A stretch of DNA of 64,000 nucleotides from Phoronis australis (taxonomy: Eukaryota > Phoronida > Phoronidae). Below the pieces are notes generated by a model that saw only the letters and a list, made by a program, of their open reading frames with translations, was not told the origin of the DNA and searched no databases. Positions 34,688 to 47,505 of this stretch are shown here, piece by piece. The stretch's first letter is position 1; every line of letters starts with the position of its first letter. The stretch lies in the NCBI GenBank assembly GCA_002633005.1, contig NMRA01000163.1, forward strand, positions 32,071 through 96,070. Reading direction: 5' to 3'. The position numbers were made by a program, and so were the translations under genes.

Positions 34688-35141
34688 CATGTCGTGAACA
34701 CATCCACTAGCACAAGAAACTGTAGGAGCACCGCATTTATCCACCTTCACTCTTATCAGGCTTCTATTGTGAGTCAGCGTGCGTGAATAATTGGCTGATA
34801 AGCCACGTACCTCTAGAACTACTTTTGGCTGAACGGATGACTAGGCCATAAAATGATAATTAGCCAAGACCAGTTACTAATGCAACAAAGAATAATGTTG
34901 TAGTATCACCTAGCCTTGGTGGAAAGCTGTATACTGTATTGGCTGTAATAAACGCTTAGAAAAATTCATTTCACGGGGAGGGGATTCTTATTGTAGCCTA
35001 CGGCAGTTGAAAGCCGGTTTCCCAAACGGGTAAAATCGGAAGCTAGGATTCATAAAATTTACGCTCTGTGACGTATTTTTAACCTATGACAGTCTTTCTA
35101 CAAAATTGTGGTGCATTGCTATGAACTTCCGTTGTTAAATT
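34688..35141. repeat. Inverted copy of 43540-44001
   Basis: About 455 bp here match the reverse complement of 43540-44001, directly beside the N gap. It lies about 300 bp upstream of gene C. The other copy is inside a transposon, so this is probably part of a repeated element whose ends I cannot define. Confidence 0.7.
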
Positions 35142-36069
35142 ACGATAATTTTTCAAAAAATTGTGCTCATCACAGGGCGAAAACTTGCCTATTTATGCGT
35201 CGATGAATTGCCATCGTCAACAGGAAAACTCCCCTGTGAATTACCGCGACAATTGTTACGATACCTATCCAATACGCCCTTTGTATTGATGTAGATCTGT
35301 GCTAATGAAGTGGAAAGGTGATAGCTAGCATTGTTGTCTCAACAATGGTTACACCCAATATTTGGTTTCCGCTGACATTTGCAGAGTGACAGTGTGCAAC
35401 TGTGGAGAGTAGTTTTAACTTGGTACATTATAAATATTACAAAATAACTAAAAAGGTTAACTTGTGTTTATCTTCACAAAGGGCATTTCCCAAAAGAACG
35501 ATATGTTTCATATTGGTTTCCTTTATTTAATTTTAATGCTTCTGCCTACTTGTTTTTTTTTTACCGGAAGTTTGTCTACTGAACTCTAACCGTCTCCTCC
35601 ATTATATAAACTCACGCATTCTTCTGATTGCCGTTGTGGCCACCAGCCCAAACCGATCGCAAATACGCCTTGCTTTGTGCTCGAAGTGTCTTATCAGGGA
35701 TCAGACAGGTCACGTTTTGGGCTCCAAGATGCTCAGAATAGAGCAAAATGACTGCTCATCATTGTCATTCAACGGCAAACCAAGTTCAAAACAACATTTT
35801 GAATAAATTGTCCAGGACGTATGGTCACGCGCACCAGAATATTCGGGAACAATGTTGTTGTCAGCGTAGCTGCGAATTGATACTGTAAGCGATCGTATCA
35901 AGACTATGCCCACTATTCCGTCACTTACTGTGCGTAGGCGTTACCTTAAGATGTAAAAAGATAGTTGGCTGCACCTATGTGCGCCTACGTCCCACTATAA
36001 CATAATATACTGCGCGTAGGCGCAACGTTCTAGTGCCGAAACGTGAGCGCAACCACGAGGGGGACTTGG

Positions 36070-36985
36070 AGGGCTCGATTGACAAGCGATGCATAAAATG
36101 TACTAATATAGCTTAAAAGGATTTCATTGAGCAAAAGGTCGAAGTTTAGACTGCCATTTAATGATAATATATTTTTGGTAGAGATATTATTTACAGGAAT
36201 TGAAAGCATATACAGTTAATTGGTTTTCACTGAGCGCACGAAAGAGAGAATTTCTCGGGTGTTCAATGAGGGCACATTTGAAGTAAATATGAGGATAAGA
36301 CTGAAGGTCACCACATTTACAATTAGAAGAGACATCACTCAAGTCGTGCCTAAAAACAGATATGGAAATCAGAAGCAACAACATTGATAAGTGATGCACA
36401 AAATTTACTAACATTGCTAAAGAGGAATTCATTAAGAAAAGGTCAAAGCTTGGACTACCATTTAATAACAATGTAATGTTGGTAGAGATAATATTACAGG
36501 AATTGAAAGCATTTACAATTAATAGGTTTTTATTGAGTGCACGATAGAGCGAATTTCTCGGGTGTTCGATGAGGAGACATTTGAAGAAAATATGGGGATA
36601 AGATCTATGGGTACCACATTTACAGATTGGAGAGACATTACTAAATACGTGCGTAAACATGTCGGATTTGAGGAAAAGACCGGATCTCGGTCGGTAAAAT
36701 GCCATTTCGTTCTCGCGGGGAAGCGAGAACTGTTCCAGGGCTTTTGAGTTGTCAAGTTGATGAAAAGCAGTTTTAAAAGTGTTTTTTTGTACTTGTGAAT
36801 GAGTTGCTTTCCTTAACAAAAACTGGAAGAGAATTCCTGTTGTTGACCCTCTGAATTCCTTACTGAACGGCGGAGGATTTGCATATGGCCTTGCCTAAAA
36901 TACATGTATAGATCGGATAATTTTTGATTAAGTCATTGTTGACATTGTTTAGTACCTTGAAAGTAAACGAGGCCATGAGAAGATA
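36070..36985 (-). mobile_element. LINE C-terminal remnant with two tandem knuckles
   Basis: One minus-strand frame (36187-36819) reads through both repeats of the tail: CKCGTHRSYPHIFFKC and CKCGDLQSYPHIYFKC, each followed by HPRNSL(F/Y)RAL. It is the unit 2 copy of 2385-3340 and is less broken. Confidence 0.6.
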
Positions 36986-37173
36986 ATGATAATCCTGTAT
37001 TATACATTGACGTTAGATGCTAAAGACACAAATTTAACGTTTCATTATCTCGTTAAATCATTTTTTTCCAAAACATATGTAAACAATAACATTTTATCAC
37101 ATGGCACCTTGGTATGTTTCAGTCTAATCAATAAAAATATTTAAATTCTTTGATCAAAAAACTTTTAAGCATA

Positions 37174-37633
37174 TTAAAGGCGAAGGCTACCTTTTTTCAT
37201 GTCATTTTTAGCAAAATATAAGGTTCGTTGGTTATCCCAGACACATTTTCCTCTTAGTTACAGCTTTTTATTCGTTCTCTACTCCGGATGTGGGAGGCAA
37301 GAATTTCGCACCAATTTCTTTCCCTATCATAGTCTCATTATGAAAGCTGTCGAGTCAGTCATTGATCTACCTCGGTTGTGTTAAGTTCGGTCGTCGTTTG
37401 CATTTGGTTACAAGTCACAACCGAAATAGAAAAAGGACCGACTCGGCAGACTATATGAAAAGAAATTGGCGCGAAATTCTTTCCTCCCAAAACATCACTT
37501 CCAGAGTAGAGAACGAATAATTAATTAAATTACGAAAAGCTGTAATTACATGTAAGTGGAATACATGTCTGGGATAGCCAACGAACCTTATTTTTACTAA
37601 AAAAGACACGAAAAAGGTTGCCTTCACCTTTAA
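37174..37633. mobile_element. Foldback element of the THAP/P-like family (unit 2 copy)
   Basis: Same insertion as 6509-6996, with the same flanks, slightly shortened in the left arm. A TACATGTA octamer at 37547-37554 is inside it and absent from the unit 1 copy. Confidence 0.7.
37547..37554. repeat. TACATGTA octamer, absent from unit 1
   Basis: Here TAATTACATGTAAGTGG; unit 1 at 6916-6917 has TAATTAAGTGG, six bases shorter. Confidence 0.9.
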
Positions 37634-38754
37634 GCACTGAGATCATGGAGTGGCTAACTAACTATGCAAGTGATTTTAACAACACACACACATCATTTCT
37701 TGTGAAAAATCACTCATAGCTTACATATCAGAAAGTCCTTCAAGATTTTTAAATCGAAAGCATTATGTCATGACTCTTTAACCACACGGACACTGCCACT
37801 ATTATCTGCTCCAGAGTCCATAACTGAAATGGACAATTGATATCTGTTGTCATTTATGATTTCTACCTTTCGTCACTGACATTTTTAAAGCTGGGGTAAA
37901 CTACCACACCATCACTAAAGATCAAAAACTAAACAACAAATTGGCATCACTTTTACAACCTTTGTTCTTAAAGCAGATCCTCTTATAAACAAGTCATCCA
38001 TCAGTTTTACAGTTAACTACACATTGAATTTCAAAAAATTGATTATGGGAAAATTCTCTAGTTTTGGGACAGTGAATAATTATTTTGATCAAAGTCAGAG
38101 TTTTTCTCAATTTTTAGAAATTCACACAATTGTCCAGGGTTTTGAGTTGGGGGGCAGGGCACAGGAATAACCAGAATTTCGACAGACGCGCGCGCCCAGC
38201 CTAAAATGTGGGTATGTAGGGGTCTCGAATTTTTGGGTTTGCGTACATGTAACTAAAAAAAAGAAAAACGGGGTTTTTCAGAGCCTGCATACAGTATATG
38301 AGTTGTTTATTCACCCGCGAGCCTCCTGAGAAGTTATGATGTTGAATATACACTGTTTATAGGGACTTTGAAAGCATAGTTCTCATTTGTTTATACATGA
38401 AGCCTAAACGGGAAAAATTTGATCGAAACTAGGGTAATTAAATCAAATTAAATTAACATGAATTTCATTTCGGTAAATATTTTATAGGTTTGGAGGAATT
38501 TCTGCCTTAGAAAACAAACTTTTGAAACACTGCGAGTCATTTGGAATCCACAAGCTCGTCGTTACACCTTAGATTCAGTTTACATTTACTTGTTCTTCTT
38601 ACGGACTATGAATTTTTGGATTGTGAGTACAACATAGAAAAATATTTACATCAGTTTATCCGCTATAGCCCTCCGAATTGGTGTAAAATTCGTCGTTTCC
38701 GATACGTTCATGCAGAGGAAATTTTACATATATGCTACCAACTGCAGAGAATTG

Positions 38755-39362
38755 TCAGTGGTTGTTTTTTCTTATTCTCATTACAGAATTTTTAAGTAAA
38801 ATTACGTCCGTGTCTAGATTACATTTCATGCAATTATTTGATGCCAATTTTGGACAATTCCCGTTCAAAGGATAGTAGTAATTGATCCCAACAGACGCAC
38901 AAGCTTCGTGCCACCATCCACCTGATTTTGATATTCCGCAGTTTCCACTCTATGTATCGTTGTCTCTGTCTTTGGTTGTAAACGGTCTGCCATTTATTTC
39001 TTCCATCGAAGAACCCCCAATCGCTGTATTAGCTGTTGAGATGTTTATTCTGTATTTATCTGACTCGTCTGCTATGAAGAACATGTCGTGATCACGTGTT
39101 ATAACTGTGCCATTCCAACTAGTCATCTCATACTGTAACTTATACGGAGCTTGTCTAGTGATGTAGTTAATGTTATCATTGCCGAGCCACATCTCTCCAT
39201 TCAAAACACCAAATCCTTCCTTATAGTCGGTCCATGGTCGATCAAAATTGAGACTTCCGTTGAATCTTCGCTGAAAGATCGTCCACCCTTCTTGGCAGTA
39301 AACGTAGAATTCTCTGTGACAGTCTTTTGGACGAATTAACAGAAACCCAGTGAAGTCAGGTG
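38755..39362 (-). pseudogene. Gene B exon 3: fibrinogen domain with in-frame stop
   Basis: Closely related to gene A exon 3 and of equal length (608 nt), so no frameshift is present. The only visible break is the TAG at 38950-38952. Codons downstream still read as a normal fibrinogen-domain end (GGWWHEA, NCPK), consistent with a recent mutation. Confidence 0.8.
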
Positions 39363-39394
39363 CTTAAATAAGATAAATAAAATTAAAATGCATG

Positions 39395-39452
<58 letters not shown>
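39395..39452. repeat. AAGT microsatellite (expanded)
   Basis: About 14 AAGT units; the unit 1 array at 8762-8785 has six. Confidence 0.9.
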
Positions 39453-39454
39453 TT

Positions 39455-40800
39455 TTTATTATAGTGACATGTGTTCAAATGAATTTAAACAATGAATACG
39501 TTACAAAGACTAGGACCACCCAGTCCTCCACGAGGCTTATAAGTCACTTTAGATTCATGATACAAAAAAGAAAAGACAAGTGTGCACACATTGCAAGAGG
39601 ACCAGAAAGAAAGCAAATGGAAATTTTGGATTGTTTGTAATTACATGAACATTGCAAAACGCAGATGAAAATAGATCAGGAGCCTGTGATTGCACCAGAA
39701 CATGAGTAATAAAATGGGAACATGGATTGTAAACATGCTGTATCGTCTTTTTGAACAGTTACATGGAATTACTGGGATAGTTTTAGCTTGAAAAACTAGC
39801 GGCAATTAAAAAATGGCCCTTTTCATTTGAAGGATGAGTTTCGATAGGTTATTGCAAACACCAACCCAGAAATTCCGAAAACGAGTCCACCCAAAAGAAC
39901 GCCCATGGGAGCATTTTTAGAATTTTTCCAAAAGTACGCCTTATTTTCAGTAACTGTTCGCATACTTTGAAAATTGGATGAGATGTTCTAAAATACATAT
40001 CTACTGTAATATATTTTGATGTAAAGTTTTGTTCATTTTGGCAAGACATAGTATTTCAGGACGGGGTCGCGATTTTACTCATTTAACGAGAAAATGGGTG
40101 ACTTTGTTGGTAATTAGTAGCACAACATCAAGTACTGTTTCAACGGCATAGTTTCAAAAAATGCGTCCTCTGTTTCCGAAAATACGCCTGGGAGTATACT
40201 TGACTTCATTTGACGTTTGTGACATATCGTTTTCCGGATATCCGCTCATGACCCTAACTTCGGAAATTCCTGGTAAAAAAGTTATATATACATGTTATTT
40301 CTACTATGAGTCTTCCTACATTGGTTTAGTCGTGATACTAAAAATCATTCGAATTTTTGTAGCAAGTTCGTCATTTCAAACAAGTTTTGCCGTTGCTCTA
40401 AGGGTTTGTTGCATTGGGAATACAACTACATTTGAGCATACTTGTACGGAGTGGCGTACATCCCACAGAAAAACCATACTGAATTTGAGAGAAGATGCCT
40501 TGATGTATCAGTTTGTGAAAAGATTTACCACCATCGTAAACTGTGCACCCCGGGGCCACCCACTTAACATAACCACTGTCCCCTAATGTCCACTGGTGGG
40601 CAGAGGATGCGTTGACAGTAAATTTTCTCAGTAAAATAACTAATATTACCGAATTATTAGTTTGTAAATATACTTAAAATAAAAAGATCTCTTGTATGTC
40701 AATCTTGCGCTTGTTACAAAATCAAAATAATTTTGTCGTGAATCCAATGTTTTGAATTTTTCTTGCCCAAACACACAGTGTTCTCTGTCAGGTAAACTTT
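39455..40800. other. Gene B intron 2, nothing recognised
   Basis: Shared with genes A and C introns. No exon or RNA gene is supported. Confidence 0.4.
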
Positions 40801-40804
40801 CCTC

Positions 40805-41174
40805 CGTTATCTCTTGCCAGTCAGAGGCCTCTGGAAAAATATAGTTTTACTTTCCCAAAACTGACTTATATCGCTCCGCAAAATCTTCGATTAACAAATT
40901 TCTCGATTTTTCGAAATATTGCATGAATGATTACGTGCACGTTTATACGACCTGTGCTGGAAAAGCGGAGTCCCAAAAAGTAATGTCCTGGCCAGGGTCC
41001 ACAAAAGGTGAACCATGCACTGATATATGGAGTTGTTAAATGTTCTGTTGAATTTTCTCTTATCAGCATTGCAGTCTTTCTTTTCTCGGCCCCGCGCCTA
41101 TGTCAGTTGCCACACTTTAACCTTGACCTTCAAATTTTTGGGGGGTACGTGCCTCCCCCTCCCTACTGCCCTGT
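40805..41174. repeat. Dispersed repeat with hAT-like end
   Basis: Third copy of the repeat at 24636-25063. The right end on the minus strand reads CAGGGCAGTAGGGAGGG. Gene A lacks it at the equivalent point. Confidence 0.45.
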
Positions 41175-41843
41175 GATAGGTGGATTAGTGTTTGCTGAGG
41201 TGGTTAATTCTTCTCTACATTGTAAGTGATTAGACGTATTGAGTGAACAGAACATGCAGTCTAAAAAAAGGGGTTGCTTTTCCATGTGTTCTCCTAGGGG
41301 CAACAATTTCAAAATCCAGATCAATACACGGTGACCGTGAAGAACAGATACGAAAGACATTCTCAGACGCTGAAGTCTCTCATTCCTGTCTCCTATTCAT
41401 CCAAAGAGGTACTAAGAAGCCGAAGTGCTTATCAGACACTATAAATGGCATAGCACAATACCCATCACAGTTGGCGGCACGCACCCTCCAAACCAACACA
41501 TGACAGCCAAACCCCGGGTTAGAAGTCTATGTGTGAATACATTTCATTATGTCTTTTTACATTATATACTGTGAACGACCCAGTTAACAAAACATTTTTA
41601 TAAAAAGAGGACGTCAGCTGTGAAATACACGGGTTTAAAAGGCGTATCACAGTATTTTGTTGAGACGACTCTCATAGCCGTAATCATACCTTAACTGCTT
41701 TGACAAGAACAGCTGTCTAAAACACAGATAAATGGTCTATAAAGGATGCTTCCTTTCCGAATGCATGTTGGCAATTTCAATTCCATTGTGTTCACAGATA
41801 GCTCTTAATTCAGGTAGTTTTTATAACAGTGTAAGTGCAGGCG

Positions 41844-41866
41844 GTCTGGTACAAGATGTACTAGAC
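41844..41866. other. Conserved hairpin (gene B copy)
   Basis: Same arms and AGA loop as at 9899-9921. Confidence 0.6.
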
Positions 41867-41927
41867 GTGCGCAGGCCGCCCATGTGACTCTATTGCACTG
41901 GTCACCTGGAACCATATTTAAGCGTCA

Positions 41928-41935
41928 TACATGTA
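41928..41935. repeat. TACATGTA octamer, absent from unit 1
   Basis: Here GTCATACATGTAAATATG; unit 1 at 9983-9984 has GTTATAAATATG, six bases shorter. Confidence 0.9.
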
Positions 41936-41983
41936 AATATGTTGTTAAAATCGAGCTGAGGAGGTAGAAATCTGGGTCTAACA

Positions 41984-42063
41984 GTGTAGCCTAATGGGAC
42001 TCGAACCCACGACCTTGAGTAAAGAAAGCGGGAACCTATCACAGTAGGCCAAACTGCCTCCTC
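41984..42063 (-). mobile_element. tRNA-derived SINE head (gene B intron)
   Basis: Unit 2 counterpart of 10033-10112, with B-box GGGTTCGAGTCCCA. Confidence 0.6.
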
Positions 42064-42366
42064 TCATCTAGTTTTGGCTTTTTAAGAGAACTTTCGGTTG
42101 CTTAATTACACAAATTACTATCACCAAGGATTATATGATGACGAGATTTGACCACTTCAGTGTAGACACAAGAGTGTCTTAGCGTTGACATCGTCTTCAT
42201 TATCGGTGTCTTGCAGGCTGCTAATGCAATTTGCGTTGATGTTTGATATGATCAACATCGAAGCGTCATCTGAATTTGTTGCAGTTCTTATTTCGGGCGA
42301 CTGACTCAAAGGATATTACAAGCCCATTTGACTCGGGTCCCTTGGCTACCGTGGCAACATACTCAC

Positions 42367-42391
42367 CAGGGTCGGAACAGTCTCTGTGGAC
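42367..42391 (-). CDS. Gene B exon 2: 25-nt microexon
   Basis: Identical in coding sequence and splice sites to the gene A microexon. It still encodes VHRDCSDP although the downstream exon is broken. Confidence 0.8.
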
Positions 42392-43474
42392 CTGAAATAC
42401 AGCAAATGGAAAATTTATGATCTGGCTTGTTCGTCTGTACATACGTGTCCGTTTATGGCAGCTGAGTAATACATGTCTATAATGGCAACTTCAACACAGT
42501 AATCACTCGCATCAATGTTGATTTGCCTGCATCCATTGGCTCGACCAGTCCAGTTGCCGGAGCCTGAAGCCGACCAACGCCAGAAATTTGTAACATGCAC
42601 TACTGCGCATGCGCTAAATCTTGCCAGCAGCCCTCCATAAGAAATACACAAGAACAGGCTATAATCAGGAATTTATAAATCAGGGGAGGTAACTACACAA
42701 TTTGCCGATAGCCTGTCGCATAGAGTGTATGTTAAGACTTGTTACTGCCAAATATCAGTGTCATTGGTGAAAATTTTTCCACGTCTCTTGAAGTTTGAAG
42801 TTTGCCCCATTCAGGCCTATGTTAACGATCGTCCGGAAGCCCATATTTGAGCGCATAGCTCATTTTGAAGTCAAGTTTGTGGCTGAATTCATTTTGCCAT
42901 CGGATTTGCCGATAGCGGAGGTGATTACCAGGAGTACTCAGAGGTTGCTGGTCCAAATTTTATGCTGTTTTTCGAAAAATTTTCCACGTCTCTTGTGTTC
43001 AGAAAATGGATCCACGTACAGTGCTGTGAGATGAAATGTTGCCGATCACCCGGCTGTCTTGCAGTGGAATTTGCACTCTATATAGATGAGAGATTAGCTC
43101 AGAATCGGTAAGAAACTGTTATGTTCATTTTCTCATCCGGTATGAGTTTAGAAATACTTTCGAACTTTGAAAGAAGTCGGATTTTACATGCTATGAACAT
43201 TCCCACTAAATAAAATTGGTTCTAACCCCGGTGTTTAAGGTAAACGGCGGGGTATGGAAAATTGAAGTAGACCGTATTTATCCACCTTGGCTGAGACGCG
43301 CTCGGCTCATGGTCAAAGGGATGCCGCCAAGCTGCTCTATTCATCGAGTCACGAGCGAGGATAATTGACTTCGCTCATGCGGATATGATCAGCTGATTAC
43401 AGTCTAGCCTAACAACTGTACTTTTTATGGAGAGAATTTTACGTAGTTTTTACTGTAATATTTGAAAAGAGGAG

Positions 43475-43539
43475 NNNNNNNNNNNNNNNNNNNNNNNNNN
43501 NNNNNNNNNNNNNNNNNNNNNNNNNNNNNNNNNNNNNNN
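43475..43539. other. Assembly gap (65 N)
   Basis: A run of N inside the nested insertion, next to the inverted copy of 34688-35141. The true length is unknown. Confidence 0.99.
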
Positions 43540-44001
43540 AATTTAACAACGGAAGTTGATAGCAATGCACCACAATTTTGTAGAAAGGCTGTCATAGGCT
43601 ACAAATACGTCACAGAGCGTAAATTTGATGAATCCTAGCTTCCGATTTTACCCGTTTGGGAAACCGGGTTTCAACTGCCGTAGGCTCACTACAATAAGCG
43701 TCCCCTCCCCGTGAAATGAATTTTTCTAAGCGTTTGTTTGAGCCAATACAGTATACAGCTTTCCACCAAGGCTAGGTGATGCAAGACATTATTACTTGTT
43801 CTTTGTTGCATTATAGTAACTGGTCTTGGCTAATTATCATTTTATGGCCTGGTCATCCATTCAGCCCAAAGTAGTTCCAGAGGTGGCTTATCAGCCAATT
43901 ATTCACGCATGCTGACTCACAATAGAAGCCTGATAAGAGTGAAGGTGGATAAATGCGGTGTTCCTACAGTTTCTTGTTTTAGTGGATGTGTTCACGACAT
44001 G
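43540..44001. repeat. Inverted copy of 34688-35141
   Basis: Reverse-complement match of about 460 bp that runs into the N gap. It is absent from the sister transposon copy at 53566-54709, so it arrived by nested insertion. Confidence 0.7.
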
Positions 44002-44520
44002 TATACAGTTTTATGCAGGTTTCGTCTTTGAGTATAGTTGATACTGGTTATCTTTCAAAATGTTGTTTCGTTTTGTTATCCACAGAACGTTGTCCTTTCG
44101 ACTTAATTTAATACTGTTACATTGGAGTGGATTCCGGACACAAATATGTATAGGCTCACATCTGAAGATTAATAAAAAGCGCTTTGGCAGCCCGCTTAGT
44201 ATAAGGCTGCAAGCACACGCCGGCTGGCTGGTGTTCAATTCACTTTTGTTGTGCTTATGTGTAGGCCTACAAGTTAACATTGAGCTGTGACCCCAATGAC
44301 CCAGCTAGCACTGTCATACTGTAGACTGTGTAATTCCAGAAATTCCAAAGATTGTTATTGTAAACTTGACAAGTATTGCTCTGCAGACTTCAGTCGGGCT
44401 CACGGTACTAGCGCCCAAGCTTCCTGACCTTTAACCTTACTATGCGTTGTTATGATTGGTTAGGGACATGGCGCAAAGCGTCACCTAGCGGATCAAGAAT
44501 GTTACAAATTTCTGGCGTTG

Positions 44521-47100
44521 CAAAATGGCCGACGATTTTGGATGAATGGTGGGGCTTTAGATTTTAATAAATTGCGCCTCTGACTCGTTCTGCGACTGAT
44601 TTGCTCCCAATTTCAAATTTATTTTGACCACGAATTGAAATTCATCGAGTTGGTATTTGTCAGTTAGCGGTTTTGGAACTCCCGGATTTTCAGAATCACT
44701 TTCAATCACTGAATAACGCATTTATCAGTGACTGCTAGCTCTAACCATTATGAACCACCAAACTTAAATGTGTGTATAAGTTCAACAGTTCTAAAAGGCA
44801 ACTTCAAATGCAAATCGAATTGCATAGAAGACGGTTCATTTAGCTGATGAAGTGACGTTACTGATAGAATTCTGCGATAGGGAGGCTTTTCTTTGACAGC
44901 TTCTTGCGACTGGTTCTCCTGTTTCGGCTTCCGAAGAGCAGGGGTTTCCCAATCTTCCAGCGATACAACATGTCGAATATAGTCAAACCTACCCCTAACC
45001 GAGCTCATAAAATTGCCCTTCACAAGAGTGTGCACAAATAACACGGGTTTCCGTCTGTGTAATTGGTGAGAGGTAGTTTATGAAAATCCAGACTAGTATG
45101 ACCTGCAGTTGCCTTCTTAATAAGGGAACATGAAATTGGATCTTAACTGAAGAACCCTCATCACCTGCTACCACGCAGGAACTGATCAACTCAATGTAGT
45201 TCGGGACCAGGATCGAAACTCCCAATGAATTGGCATCCCGATAAAAATAGCAACAGGAAAGCGTCAGTCCAACCGACGTTTGAAGTAAGTTGACGCAGCT
45301 CTAATTCTAATTCGATTATGTGCAACTGTTTTCCTAATTTGTTAAGGTAACTCAATTGTGATTGTATTTGAATTACGGAGAGACAAAGGAACCACTGAAT
45401 TGTGCTGGTGGTTCTTTTTTAAACTTGAAAAGTAGACCTACTGCGAGAATCGAATCGAAATGTACCTATAAAGTATCGATATCGAAATCGGCTGCTCCCT
45501 CATCGCGATTTAGATTACGATTCCACCAATCGTCACACCCTTTGTTTATCCAGAACTTGTTTTGAAATTCTGTGTATCACAGGATATGCATACTTGCAAA
45601 CTGTCCTGCATTTGGAAGGACCGTCCCGCTTTTTGAAGCTTCCCACGCCCTCACTGCATCAGAAAGGCCTGCTGTTTAACACTCTTGGTGGAGTTTACAT
45701 GTATGTAGTATTGAACCTTTTGATGTTTACCAACAAAATTTACCGATCTTTTGCCGTTTATTTCAGAGCATGGCAAACAACATCGGGATGTTTCATGTGA
45801 TCCATTCGCACCTCCCGGTAAAGCACAACTCAATTAGTTCCAGTTCTTCCTTTTTAACGTTGTAATCTGTGGGTAATAGTAGTTGTCAACATTCCAAAAT
45901 GAAGAAGCGGAACATCTGGATCTAAGACAGCAAGTGAAATGTCCACTTCATGAATCCACAAATATCGCGGAGAAGGCGTTTCTCATTTCCTTCAAGGGTG
46001 CCGGAACTTGGAATAACGGTGATATTTTGTGCAACAGAAGCACGAACACGGGTAGCCATGCAGCAGTGCGAATGTATATGTATCGTCGTGTATGTCGAAA
46101 AACAGCCAGTATGTACATGTACTGATGCTGCGCTGTGACGCGGGCAGGCGCTTTAAAAAGCGGAACAGTCCTCAGCTGTGAATGCTGACTGCACATGCAT
46201 TCCACGGCTACGCCAAATACCAGTTATTTGCATTACCAATTACCATACTTTGATTCAAAAGCAGGCCCTATATCAGTGCAGAACAGCAGCTTGAACAAGG
46301 TTTGTTTAATTAGAACAGTGTACATGCACGACCTCTGTTAGCCTTTATTGGAAACACAAACAATATGCCTGTTGCGTAAACATTCTCTGTCATCCAACAA
46401 ATTACGAAGTGCACATGTTCATAATGCCAATGGGAATCTTATCGAACAAATGTGGCTGTGCGGTGTAAAAGTTAACCAGGTCTTGCTCAACACTCATTTG
46501 ATGGTAGGTATATTTGGCGGTTTTTTTAAACAGCCAATTTACAACATTCTTTAAGTAGTGGTAGCACAGTCATTGAATCTATTCAATCAGTTGAAGCAAA
46601 TGAATCTCACGTCTCATATGCTCTAGTGTTTATTAATACTCAAACTGTACGGACTACATGTATAACAGTCTGTTACGAACACTCAATCATAAATGGCAAT
46701 TCGAGTACCAGACGATGATTCTCGAAAATTGAGAGTCGGCATGAAGAACCACTTATGCTTTAAATAAGGAAATGAACAATGCAATCAACATTATGGATAA
46801 CATCATACATTTGTAGGAAATGCAGGGCAAGATTTCGGGCTGAGGAATATTGTTCGAGCTTGAGAGGTCCACCCAAATATTTTTCGATCCTTTCTGTGCC
46901 TTTAGTGGTATTGTAATACACCACAGAAAGTAGAATATCTGTTCAAATAATCTGATTTAACCGAATATCACCCGGAATTTGTAGCTTGTGCTACTTGTTT
47001 GCGTAAAATCGTACCAATGAGCTGCCCTCCATTATAACCAACCATTCTTAGGAATTAGAATATCAAGGTAGATAACTATACTGCACTGTATTTGCTGAAA
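44521..47100. other. Gene B intron 1, no gene recognised
   Basis: Shared with unit 1 (about 10660-13630). It includes the broken counterpart of the candidate exon at 10901-11257 (about 44759-45115), where start codon, frame and donor are all lost. Confidence 0.4.
46114..46121. repeat. TACATGTA octamer, absent from unit 1
   Basis: Here GTATGTACATGTACTGATG; unit 1 at 12256-12257 has GTATGTACTGATG, six bases shorter. Confidence 0.9.
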
Positions 47101-47109
47101 GCTTGTTGA

Positions 47110-47505
47110 GTTGACTACATGTTAGGACTTATTTTTACCAAATATCCGTGTCATTGGTGAAAAATTTCCACGATCGTTGAGGATTGAATTTCGCCTCGTT
47201 CTGGCCTATACACTGTATAAACGATCGTCCGGAAGCCAATATTTGAGTGCTTTTGTAAGTGTAATTGTCGTGAAATTCATTTGCCGTCGGATTTGTCGAC
47301 TATAGACTGAGTGACAAAAACATTAGACAGGATGAGTAATTCATTGTTTCTGAGTAAAGGTTTCAATGACTACACAGTCTTTCTCCACACTTTTGTGTTA
47401 CGTGAGAATGGATTCAGTACATGAATATGTGTTAGCAAACATAGGTTATGGCGTTAAGAGTCACCTAGCGCATCAAGCATTTAATAAATTTCTGGCGACC
47501 ATGAC
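47110..47505. mobile_element. Diverged relative of the AACGCC-ended element
   Basis: Unit 2 counterpart of 13640-14040. Confidence 0.4.

Larger units (their letters stand above)
872..35236. repeat. Duplicated block, unit 1 (genes A and C)
   Basis: From about 872 the sequence matches unit 2 from about 35237 in the same orientation. The match continues through gene A (copied as gene B) and the fibrinogen end of gene C (copied in gene D). The offset grows from about 34.4 kb to 39.8 kb because of copy-specific insertions and deletions. The left boundary is sharp to within about ten bases. The right boundary of unit 1 is inferred from where unit 2 starts, because the end of unit 2 is outside the window. 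Confidence 0.8.
42575..44520. mobile_element. AACGCC-ended transposon, copy 1, with nested insertion
   Basis: Starts CAACGCCAGAAATTTG and ends CAAATTTCTGGCGTTG, inverted repeats of about 21 bp. Unit 1 lacks it at about 10659. Compared with copy 2 (53566-54709) it has about 810 bp of extra sequence between roughly 43185 and 43997, including the N gap. No transposase is seen. It interrupts gene B intron 1 just upstream of the microexon. Confidence 0.75.
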
